From assembly GCA_910575835.1 (NCBI GenBank), contig CAJTGB010000021.1, forward strand, positions 1 to 64,000: a stretch of 64,000 nt of DNA, written 5' to 3'. The notes under the pieces are model-generated. The model was not told where the DNA came from. It worked only from the letters and a program-made list of their open reading frames with translations, and searched no databases. A program made the position numbers and the translations under genes. The DNA is from Lachnospiraceae bacterium (GTDB lineage Bacteria > Bacillota > Clostridia > Lachnospirales > Lachnospiraceae). Shown here piece by piece: positions 42,402-50,070 of the stretch (positions are counted from its first letter, which is position 1; every line of letters starts with the position of its first letter).

Positions 42402-43688
42402 ATGGAAGAGCATAGAGACCCAAAAGAAGAATTACATCCAAACGAAGAGCCGCAGGAGGATTCGTCGGAGTATTCCTTTATGCAGGAGAGGATTAAGCTC
42501 GACCGGCGGGGAATAAGAAAAGGTTTATTCAAGATGGCTGGCTTTGGCCTGGTATTCGGGATTTTTGCCTGCTTTAGTTTTACTGCGTTGAAACCGGTGA
42601 TGGACAGTATTTTCCAGGATGACCCGCAGAAGGTGACGATTCCGCAGGAAGAGCCTGATGAGGAAGAGGTGGCAGAACCGGTGCCGGAGCCTGAGGAACC
42701 GGCGGCGCAGCAGACTCTTGATGCGGACAGTTACCGTCAGATGCAGCAGTCATTGACGGCGATCGGCATTGAGGCGAACCGTTCGGTAGTGGAGATCGTG
42801 GCGTCGGCGAAGGAGAAGGACTGGACGGAAGAGTCGAAGGATTATAAGAACAGTGTGTCCGGTCTGATCGTTGCGGATAACGGACGGGAGCTTCTGATAC
42901 TCGGGAAGTCATCGGTTGCGAAGGAAGCGCAGGAATTGCGGGTAATATTCAATGACGGCAATGCGTATCCGGCGGTGCTTAAAAAGAGCGACGGAACCCT
43001 GGGAATCGGAATCTATGCGGTGAGCCGTTCCGAGCTTCAGGATTCGACGTGGGCGCAGATTGAGACGGCGGTGCTGGGGAGTTCCAATGCTATGTCCAAG
43101 GGGGACGTTGCGATCGTACTTGGCAAGCCATTCGGTTATGCGGGCGCTATGGGATTCGGATCGATAGCGTCGGGGAAGAATACGCTGGATCTGGCGGACA
43201 GGCAATACCGGCTGATCAATACGGATATTGCGGGGTCTAAGAACGGAAGCGGCTTTATCGTGAATCTTAAGGGGGAGACGATTGCCCTGATTGACCAGAG
43301 CGCGGCGGAAGAAGGAAGCACGGAGCTGATTATCGGGTATGGGATCACGGATGTGAAGGATGTGATCGAATGCCTGTCTAATGGACAGGGGGTTCCGTAT
43401 ATCGGAATCTACGGTGTGGATGTCACGGAGGAGATAGAGGAGCAGGGAATTCCCAAGGGCCTGTATGTGAAGAATGTAGAAGCAGATTCTCCGGCAATGA
43501 CAGCGGGGATCCAGAACGGTGATGTTATTACCAGCATCGGTGACAAGGATGTTGTGACTTATGATGCGTATCATCAGGCGTTGATGGAAGAGAAGGTCGG
43601 AAGTGAAGTTACGGTGAAGGGCCAGCGTCAGGGGGCCGACGGCTATGTGGATATTGATTTTGCCGTGACGATTGGGAGTAAGGAGTAA
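42402..43688 (+). CDS. Membrane-anchored HtrA-like protein with PDZ domain, probably catalytically degenerate
   Basis: A 428-residue protein with an acidic cytoplasmic N-terminus, one membrane helix (MAGFGLVFGIFACFSFTAL), an acidic Pro-rich linker (EPVPEPEEP), a trypsin-like S1C domain (~130-315) and a PDZ domain (~330-425: GLYVKNVEADSPAMTAGIQNGD). Aligned by eye, the catalytic His position (usual LTNYHVV) is LILGKSSV, the Asp position (usual DLAVLK) reads LGIGIY, and the Ser region (usual GNSGGP) is KNGSGF. Thus His and Asp seem lost, and the protein may bind rather than cut substrates. The start at ATG 42402 follows AAGGAGAAGG. The 3' end is duplicated twice downstream. Confidence 0.8.
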   Translation: MEEHRDPKEELHPNEEPQEDSSEYSFMQERIKLDRRGIRKGLFKMAGFGLVFGIFACFSFTALKPVMDSIFQDDPQKVTIPQEEPDEEEVAEPVPEPEEPAAQQTLDADSYRQMQQSLTAIGIEANRSVVEIVASAKEKDWTEESKDYKNSVSGLIVADNGRELLILGKSSVAKEAQELRVIFNDGNAYPAVLKKSDGTLGIGIYAVSRSELQDSTWAQIETAVLGSSNAMSKGDVAIVLGKPFGYAGAMGFGSIASGKNTLDLADRQYRLINTDIAGSKNGSGFIVNLKGETIALIDQSAAEEGSTELIIGYGITDVKDVIECLSNGQGVPYIGIYGVDVTEEIEEQGIPKGLYVKNVEADSPAMTAGIQNGDVITSIGDKDVVTYDAYHQALMEEKVGSEVTVKGQRQGADGYVDIDFAVTIGSKE

Positions 43689-43770
43689 GATATGATTTAG
43701 CCGTGACGATTGGGAGTAAGGAGTAAGATATGATTTAGCCGTGACGGTTGGGAGTGAGAATATGGGGTAA
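43650..43770 (+). repeat. 38-bp tandem copies of the HtrA-like gene 3' end
   Basis: The gene end GATATTGATTTTGCCGTGAC...TAA (43650-43688) is followed by GATATGATTTAGCCGTGACG...TAA (43689-43726) and a diverging third copy to about 43770, each with the stop codon. Copies two and three lie outside the gene. Confidence 0.92.
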
Positions 43771-43863
43771 GAAAATGGAGTAAGAGAGGTACGGGGAATT
43801 ATTACGTTATCCGGTACCGCAAAAACAGACAGCACGAGAATTAAGACAGAAAGAGGCGGGAAT

Positions 43864-44808
43864 ATGAGATATATCAACACCCTCCGCGAGGGAGAGACGA
43901 TCAGGAACATTTATCTGTGCAAGGGGAAGCGCTCAGCGGAGACAAGAAACGGGAAACCATACGACAATCTGATCCTTCAGGACAAAACCGGGGTACTGGA
44001 TGGGAAGGTCTGGGATCCGAATTCAGGAGGGATCGCGGATTATGACGAGATGGATTTTATAGAAGTATACGGAGAAGTTATCAACTATAACAATAATCTT
44101 CAACTGAATATCAAGCAGATCCGCAAAGCGGAGGAGGCTGAGTATTCTATGGCGGATTATCTTCCGACCAGCGAGAAGAATACAGAGAAGATGTACCAGG
44201 AGCTTCTTGGTTATGTGAAGAAGATCGATAATCCGTATCTAAGACAGGTAGTGGAGTATTATTTCGTAAAGGACGAGGCATTTATCCGAAGGTTCAAGTC
44301 GCACTCGGCGGCTAAGAGCGTTCATCATGGGTTCTCGGGAGGGCTTCTGGAGCACACGCTGAGTGTGGTGAAGTTCTGTGAGTATATGACGGGGGCGTAT
44401 CCGATCCTGAACAGGGATGTACTCTATACGGCGGCTATCTGCCATGATATCGGCAAGATCAAGGAACTGTCGCCGTTCCCGGAGAATGACTATACCGATG
44501 ACGGGCAGTTACTTGGACATATTGTGATTGGCGTGGAGATGGTCAGCGAGGCGGTGAGGACGATACCGGATTTCCCGGAGAAGCTGGCAAGCGAATTAAA
44601 ACACTGTATCGTGGCGCATCATGGTGAACTGGAATACGGGTCGCCGAAGAAGCCGGCGCTTGCAGAGGCGTTTGCGCTGAATTTTGCAGATTGTGCGGAC
44701 GCGAAGATGCAGACGTTGACGGAAATATTCAAAGATAAGAACACATATGACTGGCTTGGGTATAACAGGCTGTTTGAAACGAATCTGAGGAAGACGATGG
44801 GGACGTAG
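43864..44808 (+). CDS. OB-fold/HD-domain 3'-5' exoribonuclease (YhaM-like)
   Basis: A 314-residue protein. The N-terminal OB fold (residues ~8-90: YLCKGKRSAETRNGKPYDNL and YGEVINYNNNLQLNIKQI) binds nucleic acid. The HD domain (~160-300) shows HHGFSGGLLEHTLSV, the metal-binding His-Asp in AICHDIGKI, and HCIVAHHGELEYGSP. This order matches YhaM, a 3'-5' exoribonuclease also acting on single-stranded DNA, and its length (about 314) fits. The start follows GAGGCGGGA. The stop lies in a hairpin (GACGTAG/CTACGTC) that may end transcription. Confidence 0.92.
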   Translation: MRYINTLREGETIRNIYLCKGKRSAETRNGKPYDNLILQDKTGVLDGKVWDPNSGGIADYDEMDFIEVYGEVINYNNNLQLNIKQIRKAEEAEYSMADYLPTSEKNTEKMYQELLGYVKKIDNPYLRQVVEYYFVKDEAFIRRFKSHSAAKSVHHGFSGGLLEHTLSVVKFCEYMTGAYPILNRDVLYTAAICHDIGKIKELSPFPENDYTDDGQLLGHIVIGVEMVSEAVRTIPDFPEKLASELKHCIVAHHGELEYGSPKKPALAEAFALNFADCADAKMQTLTEIFKDKNTYDWLGYNRLFETNLRKTMGT

Positions 44809-45118
44809 TAAGTTTGCTACGTCTCAAATTGAATTTGGCACTACATCCGGTCTCAGACTTTAGTTTTTGCCCGGATGGAGTGTTCGTACATTATTGCGTT
44901 AATCTTGAAGTAATAGTGCTTGATATTCGTGTCAGGTGTGCGTCTGCGAACTGCTGCGGTGGCATCGTTGACCGCCGACAACGTAGTTTGATGGAAACTT
45001 AGGCGAGGAGGTTAACCTGAATATAATGCAGACAGTACACTGGTACACTGAAAAATAAGTTCCTAGCCATATAACTGGTTACTTATTATTTGGTGTACTG
45101 GGGCGATATTCCTGCGAA
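44809..45118 (+). other. Gene-free stretch with a long inverted repeat
   Basis: No supported gene. Near the left end GACGTAG and CTACGTC pair around the stop of the previous gene. At 45043-45060 GTACACTGAAAAATAAGT can pair with ACTTATTATTTGGTGTAC at 45081-45098 (three or so mismatches, 20-nt loop). The rest shows no clear promoter consensus. It leads into the structured rlmD leader. Confidence 0.5.
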
Positions 45119-45235
45119 GCAACGAGCCAAGCAATTATGTTTGCACGGATATTCGATGACTGCCGCGAGGGTCGAAGGCCCCGCAGCTTGCTGCACTGGA
45201 ATTTTGATGCTCCGTCAGCTTGCTGCGGGGTTTTT
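45119..45235 (+). ncRNA. Structured leader RNA with terminator upstream of rlmD (copy A)
   Basis: The conserved block GCAACGAGCCAAGC-N6-GTTTGCACGG (45119-45148) is followed by a second stem TTCGAT/GTCGAA (45152-45157 with 45171-45176). An intrinsic terminator comes next: CCCCGCAGC (45179-45187) with GCTGCGGGG (45222-45230) and five T. A closely related block with covarying stems and its own terminator lies at 51943-52059 before an unrelated gene. GCGAGGG (45165-45171) could alternatively pair with CCCCGC of the terminator (one bulged A), so an on/off switch is possible. No ligand is suggested by the sequence. Confidence 0.65.
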
Positions 45236-45262
45236 GATTATATGGAGAAACAGAGGTATATT

Positions 45263-46927
45263 ATGAAGAAGAATGACGTCGTTACAGTTACAGTTGAGGA
45301 TATGGGAATTGCCGGGGAAGGCATCGGGAAAGTGGACGGATATACGTTATTTATCAAAGACGCTGTTATTGGAGACATGGTGGAAGCTAAGATCATGAAG
45401 GCGAAGAAAAATTACGGGTATGCAAGGCTTATGAAGATCATCCGTCCGTCGCAATATCGTGTGGAGCCTAAGTGTCCGGCAGCACGTCAATGCGGCGGCT
45501 GTCAGATACAGGCTATGAGTTATGATAAGCAGTTGGAATTCAAAGAGCAGAAGGTGAAAAATAATCTGATGCGTATCGGCGGGATTCCAGGGGAGGTGCT
45601 GGATTCTATTCTGGAGCCTGCCTGCGGTATGGTGCAGCCCTACAGATACCGGAACAAGGCACAATATCCTGTTGGAAGAGATAAAAACGGCAGCCTTATA
45701 GCAGGCTTCTATGCGGGGCGGACACATCAGATCATACCATGTCAGGATTGCAGTCTTGGAGTAGAAGTGAATAGTGATATCCTGAGAATGATACTTGAAT
45801 TTATGGAGAAATATCAGATAGAGCCTTATGATGAAGGACGGCATAAGGGACTGGTACGTCACATTCTGCTTCGGTACGGTTTTGCAACGGGAGAGATCAT
45901 GGTATGCCTGGTGCTTAATGGAAGAAAGCTTCCGCATGCGAAGGAACTGACCGGAAGACTCTCGGAGATTCGAGGGATGACCAGTATTACGGTCAGCGTT
46001 AATACGGAGAAGACGAATGTGATTATGGGCGGCGAGATCATAACGCTGTGGGGGCAGGACTATATCACAGATTATATCAAAGATGTGAAATATCAGATAT
46101 CTCCGCTGTCATTCTATCAGGTAAACCCGGTGCAGACCAGGAAGCTGTATGAGACTGCGCTTCAATATGCCGGATTGACTGAGAATGAAACTGTGTGGGA
46201 TGTGTACTGCGGAATCGGGACCATCTCACTGTTTCTGGCGCAAAAAGCGGGGAAGGTCTATGGTGTGGAGATTGTTCCTCAGGCGATCGAGGATGCGAAG
46301 AAGAATGCCGAGATCAACGGGATGGATAATGTAGAATTTTATGTGGGGAAGGCGGAGGAGATCCTTCCGAAGTTCTATGCGGATTATGCGGCAAGTCATC
46401 CGGGGCAGCAGGCGCGGGCAGATGTGATGGTAGTGGATCCTCCAAGGAAAGGATGCGAGGAGTCTGTGCTTGATACGATGGTACAGATGCAGCCGCAGAG
46501 GATCGTGTATGTGAGCTGTGATTCGGCGACGCTTGCCAGGGATGTGAAATATCTTAGGGAGAGAGGGTATGAGTTGGAGAAGGGGAGGGTGGTGGATATG
46601 TTTCCGCAGACGTGTCATGTGGAGACGGTATGTTTATTGTCCAAACTTCATGCGGACCAACATATCGAGGTGGAGCTTCAGATGGACGAGCTTGATTTGA
46701 CGGCTGCGGAGAGCAAAGCCACTTATGAGGAAATCAAAAATTATGTGTTGGAGCATACGGGATTGAAAGTCATTAGTTTGTATATCGCACAGGTAAAGGA
46801 AAAATGTGGTATTATTGAGAGGGAAAATTATAATCTGCCAAAATCGGAAAATTCCAGACAACCCAAATGTCCGCCAGAGAAAGAAAAGGCTATAAGGGAA
46901 GCATTGGAACATTTTCGTATGATTTGA
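45263..46927 (+). CDS. rlmD: 23S rRNA (uracil-5-)-methyltransferase RlmD/RumA with C-terminal extension
   Basis: Start at ATG 45263 (AGAGG 6 nt upstream); the longer frame from 45137 runs through the leader RNA and terminator and is rejected. A TRAM domain (residues ~5-60) is followed by Fe-S cysteines (CPAARQCGGCQ, later Cys in CQDCSLG) and a SAM methyltransferase domain with VYCGIGTISLFLA, DPPRKGC and catalytic Cys in YVSCDSATLARD. The canonical enzyme ends near residue 463 (VCLLSKLH). About 90 more residues follow (MDELDLTAAESKATYEEIKN... to HFRMI), a tail seen in mobile-element-linked RumA proteins. The A+T-rich cassette and ICE start right behind it. Confidence 0.92.
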   Translation: MKKNDVVTVTVEDMGIAGEGIGKVDGYTLFIKDAVIGDMVEAKIMKAKKNYGYARLMKIIRPSQYRVEPKCPAARQCGGCQIQAMSYDKQLEFKEQKVKNNLMRIGGIPGEVLDSILEPACGMVQPYRYRNKAQYPVGRDKNGSLIAGFYAGRTHQIIPCQDCSLGVEVNSDILRMILEFMEKYQIEPYDEGRHKGLVRHILLRYGFATGEIMVCLVLNGRKLPHAKELTGRLSEIRGMTSITVSVNTEKTNVIMGGEIITLWGQDYITDYIKDVKYQISPLSFYQVNPVQTRKLYETALQYAGLTENETVWDVYCGIGTISLFLAQKAGKVYGVEIVPQAIEDAKKNAEINGMDNVEFYVGKAEEILPKFYADYAASHPGQQARADVMVVDPPRKGCEESVLDTMVQMQPQRIVYVSCDSATLARDVKYLRERGYELEKGRVVDMFPQTCHVETVCLLSKLHADQHIEVELQMDELDLTAAESKATYEEIKNYVLEHTGLKVISLYIAQVKEKCGIIERENYNLPKSENSRQPKCPPEKEKAIREALEHFRMI

Positions 46928-47277
46928 TAGTATCTTAGGAAAGGGGGATTTTGTGTGATGATATTCTAGAAAAAATTGACCGTGTTATCAACGTGAAAAT
47001 GGCGTTTGGAAAGGTTAAGATTTTTTGATATGACAGCAAAGTGAGCTGAAACTTACAAGTTGAAAGAAAGAGCTATATAAGATGGTAGAAAATATATAGA
47101 AACAAAAGATGATTTCTATGTACATACCGTATATAATTGCAGAAAAAAAGATATAATTTCCTACGTTATGATGCTGTCTACGGTAGTAGAATTGAAACAG
47201 TCAAAGAAAGTAAAATCAATAAAGGCTATTTTTAGATAATTTATAATTGATGAATAACATTATTAAGGAGAAAACAC
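46928..47277 (+). other. A+T-rich gene-free stretch upstream of the ATP-grasp genes
   Basis: No gene can be firmly supported. A 25-codon frame (46951-47028, TTG start behind AGGAAAGGGGG, product starting CDDILEKIDRVINVKMAFGK) is open but ends at a T-run and may be a decayed fragment. A second open stretch around 47095-47235 lacks a start. A TATAAT (47242-47247) precedes the AAGGAG of the first ATP-grasp gene. The base composition differs clearly from rlmD. Confidence 0.5.
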
Positions 47278-48222
47278 ATGAAAAATTCTACAAGAAATTT
47301 TGTAAAGATTATAACAGAAATATGTAACGAGGAGAATATTGATTTAAAATCCTTTTCATATGATTGGATTTTTCAACTTCATAAAAATGGCATTAATAAC
47401 TATATTATTGGCTATCAGTTTGGGCTAAATGTTGCTTCTGTTCACTCTATTTGTTGTGATAAGAGTGCCGCAAGTGAAATAATGAGTTCGCTAAAAATAC
47501 CTAATATTGAACATTATTTTTTTATGTCTCCAGTTAATCAAAAATATATTAGTGAGGTCGGAAACTGGGATGTTCTAATGAAGAAATTAAAAGAATATGG
47601 ACAACTTGTATGCAAATCTAATGAGGGTAGTGGTGGTAATTTGGTGTTTCGTGTAAGTAATCAATATGAACTTGAAAATGCAGTATACAAAATTTTTCAA
47701 AAATCACGTTCTATGGCTGTTTCTCCATACTATGATATTAGTAATGAGTATCGTGCAATTGTATTAGATGGAGAGATAAAACTAATTTATTTTAAAAAAC
47801 GTCCATATGTTATTGGCGACGGAATACACTCTATTGGAAGTCTGATTTTTGAATATCTATCTAAAGAAGATAGTAATATTTTTAATGTCAAGTTTTCTGA
47901 CGAAGATATGACAAGAATCATGGAAAAGGGGGAGTGTTTTGAATTAAATTGGAAACATAATCTAGGTCAGGGGTCAAAGGCAACTATATTGCAAAATCAG
48001 GATATTATCAATAATATTGAAACAATTGTTAGTACAGTTGTTGATAAGATGAATATAAGGTTTGCTTCAATAGATGTTGCTGAGTGCGATAATGAATACA
48101 AAATTCTTGAAATTAATAGTGGTGTTATGATGGAGCATTTTTCACAACAAGATGATGATTCATATAAAATTGCAAAGGAAATATACAGAGAAGCTGTATT
48201 AAAAATGTTTAAGTTAAGGTGA
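47278..48222 (+). CDS. ATP-grasp ligase A (cyanophycin/glutathione synthetase-like)
   Basis: A 314-residue protein, start at ATG 47278 behind AAGGAG. ATP-grasp features: Lys and Gly-rich loop in CKSNEGSGGNLVFRV, then EYRAIVLDGEIKLIYFKKR and the segment YVIGDGIHSIGSLIFEYL, which is characteristic of cyanophycin synthetase and GshF-type enzymes rather than RimK. The metal-binding end shows SIDVAECDNEYKILEINSGV (acidic ... E-x-N). Such enzymes form amide bonds through acyl phosphates. The gene is strongly A+T-rich against its flanks. It is followed 5 bp later by a second, distinct ATP-grasp gene. Substrates are unknown. Confidence 0.8.
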   Translation: MKNSTRNFVKIITEICNEENIDLKSFSYDWIFQLHKNGINNYIIGYQFGLNVASVHSICCDKSAASEIMSSLKIPNIEHYFFMSPVNQKYISEVGNWDVLMKKLKEYGQLVCKSNEGSGGNLVFRVSNQYELENAVYKIFQKSRSMAVSPYYDISNEYRAIVLDGEIKLIYFKKRPYVIGDGIHSIGSLIFEYLSKEDSNIFNVKFSDEDMTRIMEKGECFELNWKHNLGQGSKATILQNQDIINNIETIVSTVVDKMNIRFASIDVAECDNEYKILEINSGVMMEHFSQQDDDSYKIAKEIYREAVLKMFKLR

Positions 48223-48227
48223 ATATT

Positions 48228-49238
48228 ATGATAAGAAAACAATTAATTTTTCCGTTATTAAAAGAAATATGTCAGGAACAAGGGATTCCCTTTATTGAAG
48301 AACCAAGTAGAGGAATGTTTGGTGTTATGGTTTTTGAAAACGGGCGAAAATTTTTCGTTAAAGATGTGAACTTAAATTTGAATTATGCTTCTTCTATCAG
48401 GATAACGAAAAATAAAGCATTAACATCATATTTTCTAGAAGAATTTGGATATAATGTTCCACAGTATACGATAGTTTATTCAGAAGAAAAATGTAAAAAA
48501 TATAATTTATCAGATACGTTTGAAAAAGGAATAGAATTTGCAAAAAAGGTAGGATATCCTATAATTTTAAAATTAAATGATTCTTCACAAGGCAGAGGAA
48601 TTTATAAGATTTACGATGAAAAAGAACTTGGAGATGTTGCAAAGGATATTTTTCAAAAAAGTAATACTTTTCAAATTCAAAAGTTCTATGGATACAATGA
48701 CTATCGTGTTGTAATTTTAGGCGGAAAAGTATTATCAGCGTATCAAAGGATACCATTATATGTAATTGGGGATGGTATAAATTCTATAAAGCAACTTTTG
48801 AAGTTAAAACAAGAGGAGTATATAGCAAGTGGAAGAGATACTATAATAGAGATAGATAATGATATTATTGAAAATTTATCAAGAGTAGGATTTAACATTG
48901 AAACGAAGTTATGCAAGGGGGAGAAGTGTATATTAAGGAATGTTTCTAATTTATCTGCTGGTGGAGAATGTCTTGATTTAACAAATAAAATTCATAGAGA
49001 TTATGTTAATTTATGTATAGATATTGCACGAGATTTTAATTTGAATTTATGTGGAATTGATATTATGTGTAATAATTTATGTGAAAGTATGGATGATTAT
49101 ATACTCCTTGAACTTAATAGTTCACCAGGTCTTGATAATTATGCTTTTTGTGGAGAAAAGCAAGAGAAATATGTAAAAGAATTATATCAAGAAGTTGTAC
49201 TTTTTATTAAAAACAAGTTGTGTGAGGGAGGGGAATAG
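48228..49238 (+). CDS. ATP-grasp ligase B (cyanophycin/glutathione synthetase-like)
   Basis: A 336-residue protein; ATG 48228 has AAGGTG upstream, and a GTG at 48219 overlapping the previous stop is the alternative. The order is complete: an N-terminal domain (GMFGVMVFENGRKFFVKDVN) that binds the acceptor, ITKNKALTSYFLEEFGYNVP, ATP-binding PIILKLNDSSQGRGIYKIY, DYRVVILGGKVLSAYQRIP, YVIGDGINSIKQLL, a Lys/Cys-rich insert (CKGEKCILRNVSNLSAGGEC) and the metal site GIDIMCN ... YILLELNSSPGL. It is closer to the full CphA/GshF ATP-grasp unit than ligase A. Tight spacing suggests the two act in one pathway. Confidence 0.82.
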   Translation: MIRKQLIFPLLKEICQEQGIPFIEEPSRGMFGVMVFENGRKFFVKDVNLNLNYASSIRITKNKALTSYFLEEFGYNVPQYTIVYSEEKCKKYNLSDTFEKGIEFAKKVGYPIILKLNDSSQGRGIYKIYDEKELGDVAKDIFQKSNTFQIQKFYGYNDYRVVILGGKVLSAYQRIPLYVIGDGINSIKQLLKLKQEEYIASGRDTIIEIDNDIIENLSRVGFNIETKLCKGEKCILRNVSNLSAGGECLDLTNKIHRDYVNLCIDIARDFNLNLCGIDIMCNNLCESMDDYILLELNSSPGLDNYAFCGEKQEKYVKELYQEVVLFIKNKLCEGGE

Positions 49239-49240
49239 AG

Positions 49241-49564
49241 ATGGAAATTGTTGAACTAGTATTAGGATTTATTTTTGGGTGCATATCATCAGGCATAGTT
49301 TCCTTGGTGTGGTATAAGATATTTGTTCCTAAAATAAAGTTTGCAGATTCTATATGTAGGTATGAATCGACGGATAGACATGAATTATTTACATATAAAA
49401 TCAAATTTAGAAATATTGGGAAAAGAGATATTTTTGAGATGTATTTATATTGTACGTTGTTTATTCCAGATTTACAAATAAAAGATAGTATACATACAGC
49501 AGATATAAATTTGAGTTATAATTTTAGACCACTTTTTAAAAAAGAGGAAAAAAAGATAAGCTAA
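49241..49564 (+). CDS. Membrane-anchored protein, N-terminal frame
   Basis: A 107-residue frame, ATG 49241, two bases behind the ATP-grasp B stop with GGGAGGGG. It has one N-terminal membrane helix (LGFIFGCISSGIVSLVWYKI) and a beta-rich domain (FTYKIKFRNIGKRDIFEMYLY). It stops at 49564, just after a canonical -1 slippery heptamer. A -1 shift there joins it to the frame ending at 49839, giving a 199-residue protein. Without the shift, the product is cut within the domain. Function unknown; genetic linkage suggests a membrane partner of the two ligases. Confidence 0.65.
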   Translation: MEIVELVLGFIFGCISSGIVSLVWYKIFVPKIKFADSICRYESTDRHELFTYKIKFRNIGKRDIFEMYLYCTLFIPDLQIKDSIHTADINLSYNFRPLFKKEEKKIS

Positions 49565-49579
49565 ATCCTGATGGATTAG
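49549..49579 (+). promoter_or_regulatory. Canonical -1 ribosomal frameshift signal (A_AAA_AAG plus stem-loop)
   Basis: The heptamer A AAA AAG occupies 49549-49555 and is in the right phase for the upstream frame (GAA AAA AAG). After a 5-nt spacer a stem-loop forms from 49561-49579 (CTAAATCC, loop TGAT, GGATTAG, with one bulged A). The -1 frame is open and continues for 94 codons to 49839. The same layout drives -1 frameshifting in dnaX and insertion sequences. A simple inactivating indel in the seven-A run is the alternative. Confidence 0.6.
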
Positions 49580-49605
49580 TTAGAATATGCTTAAATGATG
49601 AACAA

Positions 49606-49839
49606 ATGCTCGAAGAGTTTATTCGACCTATATATCCTGACGAGATTAGGAATAAAGCTGAAAAAAGAAAACTTATGCTTGAAGATTTATTGGGGATAAG
49701 GCAATCAGCTTATATTAGATTTTATATTATTGCACATGATAAATTTACAGGTAGTAAAAGGATATTTGAATCCCAATCATATACAATTAACGATGTGAAA
49801 CATGGATTATATAAATATGGAGAATTATATGTAGTTTGA
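49606..49839 (+). CDS. Membrane-anchored protein, C-terminal frame
   Basis: The frame is open from the slippery site (49555) to 49839; the first ATG is at 49606 but has no good ribosome binding site, so it is more likely expressed by frameshift than alone. It reads KLNPDGLVRICLNDEQMLEE, then YPDEIRNKAEKRKLMLEDLL and SAYIRFYIIAHDKFTGSKRI, which continues the beta-rich domain of the upstream frame. No known family recognised. Confidence 0.55.
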   Translation: MLEEFIRPIYPDEIRNKAEKRKLMLEDLLGIRQSAYIRFYIIAHDKFTGSKRIFESQSYTINDVKHGLYKYGELYVV

Positions 49840-49946
49840 TGAAAAATCAGTTCACGCAACAGAGTAGATATACGGACTGCGTTGACGAGCTGATATTCAA
49901 GGTCATAAATGCACTGATTAAGAGAATGAAAATTGAATATGTCTAA
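49839..49946 (+). CDS. Small ORF at the start of the ICE accessory region
   Basis: A 35-codon frame whose ATG overlaps the preceding stop (TGATG). The product reads KNQFTQQSRYTDC then VDELIFKVINALIKRMKIEYV, an amphipathic helix. There is no strong ribosome binding site beyond possible coupling. It may be a remnant of a longer gene truncated at the junction between the A+T-rich cassette and the ICE. Confidence 0.35.
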   Translation: MKNQFTQQSRYTDCVDELIFKVINALIKRMKIEYV

Positions 49947-49959
49947 GGCACATCACAGA

Positions 49960-50000
49960 GCCGCTTATTCTTATTGTTTTTAAGAGTAGGCGGCTTTTTT
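49960..50000 (+). terminator. Intrinsic terminator upstream of parA
   Basis: GCCGCTTATTCTTA (49960-49973) pairs with TAAGAGTAGGCGGC (49981-49994; two G-U pairs), followed by six T (49995-50000). It separates the A+T-rich cassette from the partition genes. Confidence 0.88.
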
Positions 50001-50070
50001 GCGTTCTCTGGTACTGTTACATAGCCACCTTGACAAAGTGGCTAAATCTATGTGAAAGGAGGACGCACCT

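Noticed and set aside
45137-45262. N-terminal extension of the rlmD frame
   Set aside because: It runs through the conserved RNA block and its terminator, encodes no TRAM-like sequence, and the ATG at 45263 has a proper ribosome binding site.
47278-49238. Graspetide (microviridin-type) biosynthesis locus
   Set aside because: Two ATP-grasp genes fit superficially, but motifs are of the cyanophycin/GshF subtype and no precursor peptide with the expected acidic and Thr/Ser core was found.
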